Translations under genes and position numbers: made by a program
Part shown: positions 56,318 through 64,000 of the stretch, piece by piece
How the letters are laid out: each line of letters opens with the position of its first letter
How positions within the stretch are numbered: the stretch's first letter is position 1
Notes under the pieces: generated by a model
What the model was told of the DNA's origin: nothing
The model's database searches: none
What the model saw: only the letters and a program-made list of their open reading frames with translations
Origin: Rhizobacter sp.
Lineage (GTDB): Bacteria > Pseudomonadota > Gammaproteobacteria > Burkholderiales > Burkholderiaceae_C
Direction: 5' to 3'
DNA: 64,000 bases
Assembly: GCA_019635355.1 (NCBI GenBank)
Contig: JAHBZQ010000001.1
Location: 2,790,001 to 2,854,000 of the forward strand

Positions 56318-57987
56318 ACCAGGGCCCAGGCGCCGGCGGTGTCGCGGGCCACGCCGTCGCTGCGCAGCTTGTCGAGGTGCGCCAGCAGCGAGCGCGCCGC
56401 CACCGGCAGCATGCGGGGGTCGACGTCGTCATACGCGTGCGGCAGCAGCTGCTCCAGCGTGGCCGGCCCGTGCGCGCGCAAGGCCGTCACGACCTTCGCT
56501 TCGCGCTTGAGCCGGTGCTCGATCACGCCCTGCACCGCCTTGTGCGGCTGCGCCATCAGGAAGCCATGCCCCGGGGCGAGCCACTCGATGTCTTCGTCGA
56601 GCAGCGCGCGCAAGGTGTGCAGGTACTCGGCCATGTCGCCATCGGGCGGGTTGATGACGACGGTGCTGGCTTGCATGAGGTGGTCGCCGGTGAAGAGGGT
56701 CTTCTCTTCTTCGAGCAGGTAGCACAGGTGGTTGGACGCATGGCCCGGCGTGTGCAGCACGCGCAGCGTCACACCGGGCGCGATGGCCAGGCGCTCGCCG
56801 TGTTCGAGCACACGGTCGGGAGCGAACGTACCGTCTTGCTTGTGCGGGTGCAGCGCCACGCGCCCCATCACCGGCGCGTGGGTGTGCTGCTTCAGCGGCA
56901 CGGCCGCGGGCGAGTGGTCGTGGTGCGTGTGCGTGGCAAGGATGAAGCGGATGGGCCCCGGCGCCGCGCGCAGCACCGCTTCCACATGCTCGGGCAGGTC
57001 GGGGCCGGGGTCGACCACGGCCCATTCGTTGCTCGCCCCGCCGCCCACCAGGTAGGTGTTGGTGCCGGGCCCGGTCATCACGCTGGGGTTGGGCGCGGTC
57101 ACGCGGATCACATGCGGCGAGAGCTTCACCGCGCGCCCCGGCACGATCTCGTAAGACGCGGTGCCGTGGCCCAGCGGGTCGATGCGGCCCATCTCGGCCC
57201 ACGCGTATTCGTGCGGCATCACCGGGCGCAGGCCCTGGCTGCCGGCGCCGATGCGCGGGTTGATGAGGCTCACGGTGCGCGGGCCACGCGCATAGGCCAT
57301 CAGCGCCTCGGTGGTGTCGAACGCGCCGAGCGCGGTGAGCGTGGCGCGGGTCGGCCCCATGAGCTTGAGCGAATCGCTGCGGGCGAGCGCATCGGCCGGG
57401 CGCAGCCAGTGCATGCCGACCATCTCGCTGCCGTCGTGCAAGGCGGTCTGGCCGGCCGGCGCCACGGCGACGAAGAAGCGGGTGTCGTAGCGCTTGGCGC
57501 GGCCAAGGGGCGTGAGCCAGTGGCTGAAGTACGCGAGCTCGTCGACCGCCAGCCGGAGGCCTTCAGCCGCGCAGAACTCGCCCAGCGTGCGCTCGCCTCG
57601 GTTGAGCGGGTCGCGCCAGTCGAACAGATGCTGCACGTCGCCCACAGGCTCGCCACCTCGCCGCGCGAAGAGCAGGCCGCACTCTTCGAAGCACTCGCGG
57701 ATGGCGGTGATGGCGTAGTCGAGCCCGCCTTCGGGCAACGCGAGCTGCGCGCTCAGGGCTGCGTCGTCGGGGCCGTCGCAGAGGCTGCGCCACTGCGCAT
57801 CGGTCTTGTCGACCGTGCCGCCCGGGAAGACCCACGCGCCGCTGTTGTGGTCGCCCCGTTCGGCGCGGCACAGGAGCAGCACTTCGAGGCCGCCGAGGGT
57901 GTCGCGCACCACCACCAGCGTGGCGGCGGCCCGCGGCGGTTTGCCGGCGGAACTGTGGTCGAGGGGGGCGACGTCGGGTGAGGTCAT
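56308..57987 (-). CDS. NUDIX hydrolase-metallo-beta-lactamase fusion protein
   Basis: Two-domain hydrolase (559 aa). The N-terminal NUDIX domain (about 20-265) has the box-like GGLDYAITAIRECFEECGLLF and an upstream GAWVFPGGTVD. The C-terminal metallo-beta-lactamase domain (about 285-480) has THTHHDHSPAAV, HTPGHASNHLCYLLEEEKTLFTGDHLM and LAPGHGFLM, and is related to LACTB2/RNase-like MBL proteins, with a winged-helix tail after it. In other bacteria these are usually separate genes. The start ATG is at 57987. It converges on the dehalogenase gene with a 10-base overlap of stops. Confidence 0.88.
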   Translation of the reverse strand: MTSPDVAPLDHSSAGKPPRAAATLVVVRDTLGGLEVLLLCRAERGDHNSGAWVFPGGTVDKTDAQWRSLCDGPDDAALSAQLALPEGGLDYAITAIRECFEECGLLFARRGGEPVGDVQHLFDWRDPLNRGERTLGEFCAAEGLRLAVDELAYFSHWLTPLGRAKRYDTRFFVAVAPAGQTALHDGSEMVGMHWLRPADALARSDSLKLMGPTRATLTALGAFDTTEALMAYARGPRTVSLINPRIGAGSQGLRPVMPHEYAWAEMGRIDPLGHGTASYEIVPGRAVKLSPHVIRVTAPNPSVMTGPGTNTYLVGGGASNEWAVVDPGPDLPEHVEAVLRAAPGPIRFILATHTHHDHSPAAVPLKQHTHAPVMGRVALHPHKQDGTFAPDRVLEHGERLAIAPGVTLRVLHTPGHASNHLCYLLEEEKTLFTGDHLMQASTVVINPPDGDMAEYLHTLRALLDEDIEWLAPGHGFLMAQPHKAVQGVIEHRLKREAKVVTALRAHGPATLEQLLPHAYDDVDPRMLPVAARSLLAHLDKLRSDGVARDTAGAWALVQR

Positions 57988-58120
57988 GTCAGCACTGTGA
58001 GCCTGGCGGAGCGCGCTGCACAGTCTCGCATTCCCGCGCCATTCCGAGGCGTCGCCAAGGTGGCTGCGCGGGGTGGGCCCGTGTGCGCAGAATGAGGGCC
58101 CCGAGCAGCCGCCGACCGCC

Positions 58121-58732
58121 ATGTCCATCATCCTCGTTCGCCACGGCGAAACGCCGCTCAACGTGGCCCGCACCCTGCAGCCGGCCGACACCCCGCTGAG
58201 CGACACCGGCCTCAAGCAGGCTGAGGCCGTGGCCCGGCGCCTGGCCGACCTGAAGATCGCCGCCATCCTGACGAGCGACCTGCCGCGCGCGCTGCAGACG
58301 GCACAGGCCATCGCCGCCGCCACCGGCGCGCCCCTCACGCCCACGCCGCTGCTGCACGAGCGCAACTTCGGCACGCTGCGCGGCCAGCCCTACGACAGCC
58401 TGCCCTACAACCCGCTCACCATGACCGAAGCGCCGCCCGGCGGTGAATCGGTGGCCGAGTTCCAGCAACGCGTGGCGCAAGCCTTCGCGCAGATGGTCGA
58501 GATGCGCGGCCGCGTCGACGGCCACCTCGCCGTCGTCACCCACGGCCTCGTGATCCGCGCGCTGCTCGCGCAGCACCTGCAGCTCGGTGCCGATGCGCTG
58601 CCGCTGCGCGTCGGCAACACCTCCGTCACCATCTGCGGTGCCACGCCGCCGCACACGCTGGAGCTGGTCGACTGCACGCGCCACCTCGACGCGCAGATCG
58701 CTCACGACACGAAGAGCCTCTCGGGCGGCTGA
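58121..58732 (+). CDS. Histidine phosphatase (phosphoglycerate mutase-like)
   Basis: Histidine phosphatase superfamily protein (203 aa) with the phospho-histidine motif LVRHGET (H8) and the second catalytic histidine in VVTHGLVIRALL. TSDLPRALQTAQAI and HERNFGTLRGQPYDSL are family blocks. The substrate could be a sugar phosphate or a nucleotide; the sequence does not fix it. It is divergent from the NUDIX-MBL gene across a 133-base gap and ends 15 bases before the convergent ferredoxin gene. Confidence 0.88.
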   Translation: MSIILVRHGETPLNVARTLQPADTPLSDTGLKQAEAVARRLADLKIAAILTSDLPRALQTAQAIAAATGAPLTPTPLLHERNFGTLRGQPYDSLPYNPLTMTEAPPGGESVAEFQQRVAQAFAQMVEMRGRVDGHLAVVTHGLVIRALLAQHLQLGADALPLRVGNTSVTICGATPPHTLELVDCTRHLDAQIAHDTKSLSGG

Positions 58733-58747
58733 GCCGCTCGCCTCAGC

Positions 58748-59035
58748 TCAGGGCCCGGCCCGCGCCCGCGGCGCGACCAGCACCACGTCGCTCTCGGCCT
58801 CGGCCACGCAGGGCAGCACCCAGCCTTGCTGCTTCTCCTCGGCGCTGAGGCCCGGCCAGTGAATGGTGTGGCGCACACGCCCCTGGTCGACCCGGCAGCG
58901 GCACTCGCGGCAGGTGCCGTTGCGGCATGAACTCGGCAGCAGCACGCCCTGCCGGCGCGCCGCCACCAGCAGCGTCTCGCCGGGCCCGGCGTCGAAATGC
59001 AGGCCGGTGCCCAAGATCGTCACGCGAAACGCCAC
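58748..59035 (-). CDS. Plant-type [2Fe-2S] ferredoxin
   Basis: Small electron carrier (95 aa from the GTG at 59035). The cluster ligands are C37-x4-C42-x2-C45 and C76, in SSCRNGTCRECRC and VLPCVAEA. A GGGGG lies a few bases before the GTG; an ATG 15 codons earlier (59080) would add MGSAPGLRARTFGGV. The extended frame to 59140 is unlikely. It is divergent from the transglutaminase-TPR gene (start 59107). Its redox partner cannot be inferred from the neighbourhood. Confidence 0.83.
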   Translation of the reverse strand: MAFRVTILGTGLHFDAGPGETLLVAARRQGVLLPSSCRNGTCRECRCRVDQGRVRHTIHWPGLSAEEKQQGWVLPCVAEAESDVVLVAPRARAGP

Positions 59036-59106
59036 GACACCCCCGAACGTGCGAGCCCGCAGGCCCGGAGCGCTCCCCATAATGGCCGCAGCCCTGAGGT
59101 TTGCCC

Positions 59107-61944
59107 ATGTCCCCACGCCCACACGCTGCCCACACGCCACTTCTTCGTCACCTCGCCATCATGGCACTGAGCCTGGCCGCCGCGCTGCTGCCGGCCACCG
59201 CTTCTGCGCAATCGGCCACCACGGCCAAGGCCTCGGCCCGCAGCGGTGCGGGCTACAAGATCGAGCGCACACCGGCCTGGGTGAAGCCGATCAAACCTTC
59301 CGCCGCAACGGCCGCGCCGACCAGCACCTCGCCCGGCTATCGCATCACGCTGATGGACTACCAGACGCAGCTCGCCCCCGACGGCGGCGAGCATGCCTAC
59401 ACCCACACCCGCCTCGCCATCAGCGACTCGGCCGGCGTGCAGGCGGTGTCGAAGGTCGAGGTCTACTTCAACCCGGCCTTCCAGACCGTCTCGCTGCACG
59501 AGGCGGCAGTGCTGCGCAACGGCGCGCGGCTCGACCGCCTGAAAGACGCCCGCATCGAGCTGCTGCGGCGCGAAGAGGGCCTCGAGCGCATGACGCTCAC
59601 CGGCGTGCAAACCCTCCTGGTGCTGCTCAACGACGTGCGCGTGGGCGATGCCGTCGAGGTGGCCTACACCGTGCACGGCACCAACCCGATCTACAAGGGC
59701 CACTACGCCGACACCTTCCAGCTCGGCCACCCGGCCGCCGTCGACGAGCTGCAGATCCGCCTCGAAGCCCCGGCCAGCCGCACGCTGCACACGCGCGGCA
59801 TCCGCAGCGACGCCACCGTCGAGCGCAGCACGCAGGGCGGGCGCCAGGTGCTCACGCTCACCCGCCGCAACATCCCGGCCGTCATCGCCGAAGAACACAC
59901 ACCGCCGTGGTTCAAGGTCTACCCCGCGCTGCACGTGAGCGACTACGCCGACTGGCAACAGGTCGCCGCCTGGGCCGAAGACCTCTTCGCCACCCCGGGC
60001 GATCTCGGGCCTGATCTGCAGGGCCGCATCGACGCCTGGCGCGCCAAGGGCCTGCCGCGCGAGCGCCTCGCCTCCGAGGTGATCGAGTTCGTGCAAGACG
60101 AAGTGCGCTACTTCAGCGTGAGCCTGGGCGAAAGCTCTCACCGCCCCAAGCCGCCTGCGCGCACGCTGGCCGAGCGCCTGGGCGACTGCAAGGACAAGAC
60201 CGCGCTGCTCAACACCATCCTGCAGCGCCTGGGCTTCGAGGCCAAGCCGGTGCTGATCTCGGTGCGACGCAACCGCGGCGTGGCCGACTACCTGCCCTCG
60301 CACGACCAGTTCGACCACGTCATCACCCAGCTCACGCTCGACGGCACCGTCTACTGGATCGACCCGACGATGCAGAAGCAGGGCCGGCAACTGCAGACGC
60401 GTGGCGTGGCGTCTTACGGCATGGGGCTGGTGGTGAGCCCCGGCACCACCGGGCTCGTGAAGGTGGGCCCGGGCCCGGCGCAGGCCTACACCCTCGAATG
60501 GGATTCGGTGTGGGACGCCTCCGACCTCAAGCGCACCCCCACCTTCACCACCACCCTGCGCGCCCGCGGGCTTGCGGCCGAAGGCTGGCGTGCCGGCGTG
60601 GAAGCGGGCGGCGCCGAGCGGCTGGCCGGTGCCATCGCCGGCGCTTATGCGCGCATGCTGCCGGGCCTGAAAGCGGTGGGCTCGCCCACCGTGCGCGACA
60701 ACCGCGACACCAACACCTTCCAGCTGGAGCTGAAGTACGAGGCCCCGGGCCTGGGCCAGTACGACCGCGGTGCGCTCGCCGTCGAGCTGCCGGCGCTCGA
60801 GCTGCTCGACAGCCTGGTCGGCCCGCGCGAGCTGCGGCGCGAGATGCCCTTCCTCGTCGACCAGCCGGTGCAGGTGCGCCAGCGCCTGCGCGCGATCGCA
60901 CCGCAGCGTTTCACCGCCTCCCCGCCGCCGCCCGCCGACGTGACCGACAAGCACTTCCGCGTGGCCAGCCGCTACGAAGTCAACGGCAACAGCTTCGACT
61001 ACCTGCTCACCTACGAGCGCCGCAGCGACGAGGTGCAGCCGGCCGACCTGAACGGCTTCCGAGAGAAGCTGCAGACGGCGCGCCGGCTCGGCGGCGTGAG
61101 CGTGCGCCTGCCGCTCTTGAGCATGGAGCCGCTGCGCGCGCAGTTCGACGACATCGACCGCCGCGTGACCAAGAAGCTCGGCCGCCAGACCGACACCCTG
61201 CGCGAGCTGGTGGTGCGCCAGGAAGTGGAGCGCCTCTTCGCCACCGAGCTGCTGCGCCAGGTGGGCGACAGCGGCCCGCTGGTGGGCCAGCTGCTGGAGC
61301 GCCGCGCCATTGCCAACAGCGGCCTCGCCGACCACGACGCCACGCTGGCCGACGCCGAGCGCGCGCTCGCGAGCGCCCCCGAGGCGCGCTACTCGCACTA
61401 CACCCGCGGCCTCGCACTCATGTCGCTCGGCCGCGGCAGCGAGGCCTTGAGCGCCATGCAGCAGTTCACCACGCCCAACAACCGCGCCGCCTGGCAGATG
61501 GGCATCGGCAACGCGCAGTACTACCAGGGCGAGCTGGCCGATGCCGAGCGCAACTTCAGCCAGGCGGTGCAGGAGTCGTCGGGCAACGACCGCGTGTTCG
61601 CCCTGTCGTGGCTCTACATCGCCTCGCAAAAGGCCGGCGGCAAGGGCCGCGCGGCGGTGCTGCCGCACCTGCCCGACGTGAGCCGCAGCAGCTGGCCGGG
61701 TGTGCTGGTGCACTACCTCGCCGGCGAGGCCTCGCAAGACGAAGTGATCGAGCGCGCGAAGGAAAACAAGTCGATGGAGCGGCTCAACCTGAGCGAGGCC
61801 TACTTCTACATGGGCCAGCAGTTGCTGCTCGCGGGCAAGACGTCGGAAGCGAAGCGCATGTTCCGCCGCACCGTCGACCTGCAGGCCACGCCCTACCGCG
61901 AGTTCGCCTTCGCCGAACTCGAACTCAAGCGCAGCGAGCCCTGA
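59107..61944 (+). CDS. DUF3857 and transglutaminase-like protein with C-terminal TPRs
   Basis: Large exported protein (945 aa). The signal peptide (MSPRPHAAHTPLLRHLAIMALSLAAALLPATASAQS) precedes a DUF3857 domain (about 75-240) and a transglutaminase-like domain (about 290-430) with C361 (GDCKDKTALLNTIL), H404 (FDHVITQL) and D419 (WIDPTM). The C-terminus (about 720-940) has tetratricopeptide-like repeats (AERALASAPEARYSHYTRGLALMSLGRGSEALSAM). A TTG two codons upstream is also possible. Related proteins act in the periplasm, but their substrates are unknown. It runs 19 bases ahead of the glycolipid genes. Confidence 0.9.
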   Translation: MSPRPHAAHTPLLRHLAIMALSLAAALLPATASAQSATTAKASARSGAGYKIERTPAWVKPIKPSAATAAPTSTSPGYRITLMDYQTQLAPDGGEHAYTHTRLAISDSAGVQAVSKVEVYFNPAFQTVSLHEAAVLRNGARLDRLKDARIELLRREEGLERMTLTGVQTLLVLLNDVRVGDAVEVAYTVHGTNPIYKGHYADTFQLGHPAAVDELQIRLEAPASRTLHTRGIRSDATVERSTQGGRQVLTLTRRNIPAVIAEEHTPPWFKVYPALHVSDYADWQQVAAWAEDLFATPGDLGPDLQGRIDAWRAKGLPRERLASEVIEFVQDEVRYFSVSLGESSHRPKPPARTLAERLGDCKDKTALLNTILQRLGFEAKPVLISVRRNRGVADYLPSHDQFDHVITQLTLDGTVYWIDPTMQKQGRQLQTRGVASYGMGLVVSPGTTGLVKVGPGPAQAYTLEWDSVWDASDLKRTPTFTTTLRARGLAAEGWRAGVEAGGAERLAGAIAGAYARMLPGLKAVGSPTVRDNRDTNTFQLELKYEAPGLGQYDRGALAVELPALELLDSLVGPRELRREMPFLVDQPVQVRQRLRAIAPQRFTASPPPPADVTDKHFRVASRYEVNGNSFDYLLTYERRSDEVQPADLNGFREKLQTARRLGGVSVRLPLLSMEPLRAQFDDIDRRVTKKLGRQTDTLRELVVRQEVERLFATELLRQVGDSGPLVGQLLERRAIANSGLADHDATLADAERALASAPEARYSHYTRGLALMSLGRGSEALSAMQQFTTPNNRAAWQMGIGNAQYYQGELADAERNFSQAVQESSGNDRVFALSWLYIASQKAGGKGRAAVLPHLPDVSRSSWPGVLVHYLAGEASQDEVIERAKENKSMERLNLSEAYFYMGQQLLLAGKTSEAKRMFRRTVDLQATPYREFAFAELELKRSEP

Positions 61945-61963
61945 CCCGACACCGCCCCTCAAG

Positions 61964-63103
61964 ATGACCGACCTCACCCCCGCGCCGCTGCTGCTGCTCC
62001 ATGCCACCGCCGGCGCCGGCCACACCCGCGCGGCGCAAGCCGTCTCGGCCGCGCTGCGCCAGCAGGGCGCCCCGGCCCATCATGTGGTGGACACACTCGC
62101 CTGCACCAGCAGCCTCTTCCGCAAGCTCTACGCGCAGGCCTACATCGAGCTCGTGCAGCGTGCGCCCGAACTCTGGGGCCACCTCTACGACCGCTACGAC
62201 GTGGTGAAGCCGCCGCGCAGCAAGAGCACCCGCGCCCGGCTCGCCTTCGACAAGGCCAACAGCACCCGCTTCAAAGACCTGCTGGCCACCACGCAGCCAC
62301 GCGCCATCCTGTGCACGCACTTCCTGCCGATGGCGCTGCTGTCGGACCTGAAAGGCCGCGGCAAGCTCGCCACGCCGGTGCACGCCGTGGTCACCGACGT
62401 GAGCCCGCATGCCTTCTGGGTCTACCCCCACATCGACCACTACCACGTGGCCACCGAGGTGGGCGCGCGCGAGCTGCAACGCAAGGGCATCGCGGCCGAG
62501 CGCATCAGCGTGAGCGGCATTCCCATCGACCCGGTGTTCGCCGAGCGCACGCCAGCTGCCACGATGCGCGCCACGCTCGGCCTGCCCGAGCGGCCCACCG
62601 TGCTGCTGCTCTCGGGCGGCTTCGGCGTGGGGCCGCTGGTGGCGATGCTCGACTCGTTTGCGGGAGACGACTGCGGCCTGAGCCTCGTGGTGGTGGCCGG
62701 GCGCAACGCCGAGCTCGAAGCCGCCTGCCGCGAGCGCGCGAAGACGCTGAACCTGCCCGTCACCGTGCACGGCTTCGTCACCAACATCCACCAGCTGATG
62801 GACGCCGCCGACCTCGTGGTCACCAAACCCGGCGGCCTCACCACCAACGAGGTGCTGGCCAAGGGCAAGCCGATGGCACTCGTGGCGCCCATCCCCGGCC
62901 AGGAGCAGCGCAACTGCGACTACCTGCTCGAAGAAGGCGCGGCCGTGCGCCTGCACGACGAGCCCGATGCCGCCTGGCACCTCACGCGCTGGCTCCACGA
63001 TGCGGCCCGCATGGCTGACATGCGCGCGAACGCCGAGCGCATCGCCCGCCCGCAGGCCGCGGCCGACGTGGCACGACGGCTCGTCGCCGCCCTCGGCGCA
63101 TGA
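61964..63103 (+). CDS. MGDG-synthase/processive diacylglycerol glycosyltransferase-like protein
   Basis: Glycosyltransferase (379 aa) with the MGDG-synthase N-terminal domain (LLLHATAGAGHTRAAQAVSAALRQQG; H and G-rich lipid-binding loop) and a GT28/GT1 C-terminal UDP-sugar domain (LLLSGGFGVGPLVAML, VHGFVTNIHQLMDAADLVVTKPGGLTTNEVLAKGKPM). Homologues move glucose or galactose onto diacylglycerol to make phosphorus-free glycolipids. No transmembrane segment is present; peripheral membrane binding is expected. Its stop overlaps the ATG of the next gene by four bases, and that gene looks like a phosphatidate phosphatase that would make the diacylglycerol acceptor. The sugar donor is unknown. Confidence 0.88.
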   Translation: MTDLTPAPLLLLHATAGAGHTRAAQAVSAALRQQGAPAHHVVDTLACTSSLFRKLYAQAYIELVQRAPELWGHLYDRYDVVKPPRSKSTRARLAFDKANSTRFKDLLATTQPRAILCTHFLPMALLSDLKGRGKLATPVHAVVTDVSPHAFWVYPHIDHYHVATEVGARELQRKGIAAERISVSGIPIDPVFAERTPAATMRATLGLPERPTVLLLSGGFGVGPLVAMLDSFAGDDCGLSLVVVAGRNAELEAACRERAKTLNLPVTVHGFVTNIHQLMDAADLVVTKPGGLTTNEVLAKGKPMALVAPIPGQEQRNCDYLLEEGAAVRLHDEPDAAWHLTRWLHDAARMADMRANAERIARPQAAADVARRLVAALGA

Positions 63104-64000
63104 CGATCGACAGACGCCGCCTCTGCCTCGCGCCGCTGCTGGCGCTCGGCCTTCCGCTGCCATCGCAGGCAGACGACGACCCGCTGCACAACATCGTCGA
63201 CGACGCCTGGGCCACCGCGCAGGGCGTGGTGTTCTCGGGCCGCCTGGTCGAGAAGCGCCGCGGCCCGCGCGCCGACAGCGGCGTGCGCAGCAGCCTCTAC
63301 CGCAACAGCCGCCTGCTCTTCACGAGCGGCGAAGAAGGCGCGGTGCGCTGGTCCGTCGGTGGCCTGCAGTGGCAGACCCGCGCCGACGACCAGGGCTACT
63401 GGGAGCTGCGCGCCAACCAGCCGCTGCCGCCAGCGTCGCTCACCCCCGGCTGGCACCCGATCGACAGCCAGCCCGCGCCGAGCAGCGCGGCCCACCTGCT
63501 GGTGCACGACCCGGCCAACACCATCGGCCTCATCTCCGACCTCGACGACACCATTCTCGTGAGCGAGGTCAACCAGACCACGCGCCTGCTGCGCAACAGC
63601 CTCACCGTGCCGCCCGAGGCGCGCGCGCCGGTGGGCGGCATGGCGGCGCTCTACACCGCGTGGACGAAGCGCAACCCGCGCCCCGAGGCCACGCCCGTGT
63701 TCTACATCTCGGCCTCGCCACGCCAGCTCACCGACAGCGTGCGCCGCTTCCTGCGCCAGCACGGCTTCCCGCAAGGCGTGTTGCAACTGAAGGAAGTGAG
63801 CCCAGCCAGCACCGACCCACTCGTCGACCAGCAGGCCTACAAGGTGCGGCGTGCGAGCGCCATATTGCAAGCCTTTCCGCAGACCCGCTTCGCGCTGCTC
63901 GGCGACGACGGCGAGCGTGACCCCGAGAGTTATGCGGAGCTGCAGGCGCGCTTTGGTGCACAGGTGCTGGGGGTGTGGATTCGGCGCGTGCACCCTGACC
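63100..64000 (+). CDS. App1-like phosphatidate phosphatase (DUF2183), partial at right edge
   Basis: Protein with an N-terminal signal (MTIDRRRLCLAPLLALGLPLPSQA/DDD) and a DUF2183 domain as in yeast phosphatidate phosphatase App1. The catalytic HAD-type motif DxDxT is D147-L-D149-D-T151 in ISDLDDTIL. Later blocks are PVFYISASPRQL, FLRQHGFPQG and FALLGDDGERDPESYAEL, which carry the other HAD acidic residues. Three hundred codons are visible and the frame is still open at the edge. It overlaps the glycosyltransferase gene (ATGA). It probably dephosphorylates phosphatidic acid to diacylglycerol; the signal suggests an envelope location. Confidence 0.87.
   Translation, partial: MTIDRRRLCLAPLLALGLPLPSQADDDPLHNIVDDAWATAQGVVFSGRLVEKRRGPRADSGVRSSLYRNSRLLFTSGEEGAVRWSVGGLQWQTRADDQGYWELRANQPLPPASLTPGWHPIDSQPAPSSAAHLLVHDPANTIGLISDLDDTILVSEVNQTTRLLRNSLTVPPEARAPVGGMAALYTAWTKRNPRPEATPVFYISASPRQLTDSVRRFLRQHGFPQGVLQLKEVSPASTDPLVDQQAYKVRRASAILQAFPQTRFALLGDDGERDPESYAELQARFGAQVLGVWIRRVHPD

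Noticed and set aside
59020..62025. A 1001-codon minus-strand frame antisense to the transglutaminase-TPR gene
   Set aside because: No recognisable motif, whereas the plus strand has a signal peptide, DUF3857, and Cys-His-Asp residues.

Overview
The window is high-GC DNA from a betaproteobacterium. Gene content and order (corC-lnt-glyQ-glyS-gmhB-plsC, hslVU, coaX, mdoGH, a fused isobutyryl-CoA mutase, a polyhydroxyalkanoate-system protein, many periplasmic ABC binding proteins) point to Burkholderiales, probably the Rubrivivax/Rhizobacter/Piscinibacter side. This assignment comes from gene recognition only. No rRNA, tRNA, CRISPR array, integrase or insertion-sequence transposase was seen, so this looks like chromosomal core with accessory patches.

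Layout. 1-4 kb: a porin, a polyamine-type ABC binding protein and its ATPase (permeases not in view), diverging from a hydantoin-type racemase. A nested inverted repeat then separates convergent genes. 4-9.4 kb: storage-lipid genes (wax ester synthase/DGAT, acyl-CoA-binding protein, PHA-system protein), a lipoprotein aminopeptidase and a molybdopterin oxidoreductase. 9.5-13.9 kb: a binding protein, an M20 amidohydrolase, and a small cluster of DUF1272 protein, isochorismatase-like hydrolase and GlxA-type regulator. 13.9-29.3 kb: a long block on the minus strand, read corC, lnt, glyQ, glyS, gmhB, plsC, a YgjP-like protease, the glrK-qseG-glrR two-component operon, then mdoG-mdoH. 29.4-35.4 kb (plus): CobW GTPase, an unusual DksA, a STAS-type protein and hslVU. 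35.4-41.3 kb: coaX with an unknown partner, diverging from ppk2-icmF. 41.4-49.5 kb: a binding protein, a TPR-GGDEF diguanylate cyclase, a Tat-exported FAD/Fe-S dehydrogenase pair, and a LysR regulator diverging from GST and PNPOx-like genes. 49.6-64 kb: an acyl-CoA block (SDR, ACAD10/11-like dehydrogenase, acyl-CoA ligase), a UMF1-type transporter overlapping a probable halohydrin dehalogenase, a NUDIX-metallo-beta-lactamase fusion, a phosphatase, a ferredoxin, a transglutaminase-TPR protein, and a glycolipid pair (MGDG-synthase-like glycosyltransferase and App1-like phosphatidate phosphatase) cut by the right edge.

The most notable signals are four. (1) A near-consensus sigma-54 promoter lies in front of mdoG, with two perfect TGTC-N10-GACA sites upstream and the glrK-qseG-glrR operon adjacent. 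This predicts that the envelope-stress system GlrKR directly controls osmoregulated periplasmic glucan synthesis. (2) An SDR-like gene carries both diagnostic halohydrin dehalogenase motifs in place of the normal SDR motifs. (3) A REP-like hairpin sits in frame inside the GTPase domain of icmF, and a second copy supplies the stop codon of a GlxA regulator. (4) A 24-bp perfect palindrome lies directly in front of ppk2-icmF. Functions are assigned from recognisable motifs and family resemblance; no database search was run.
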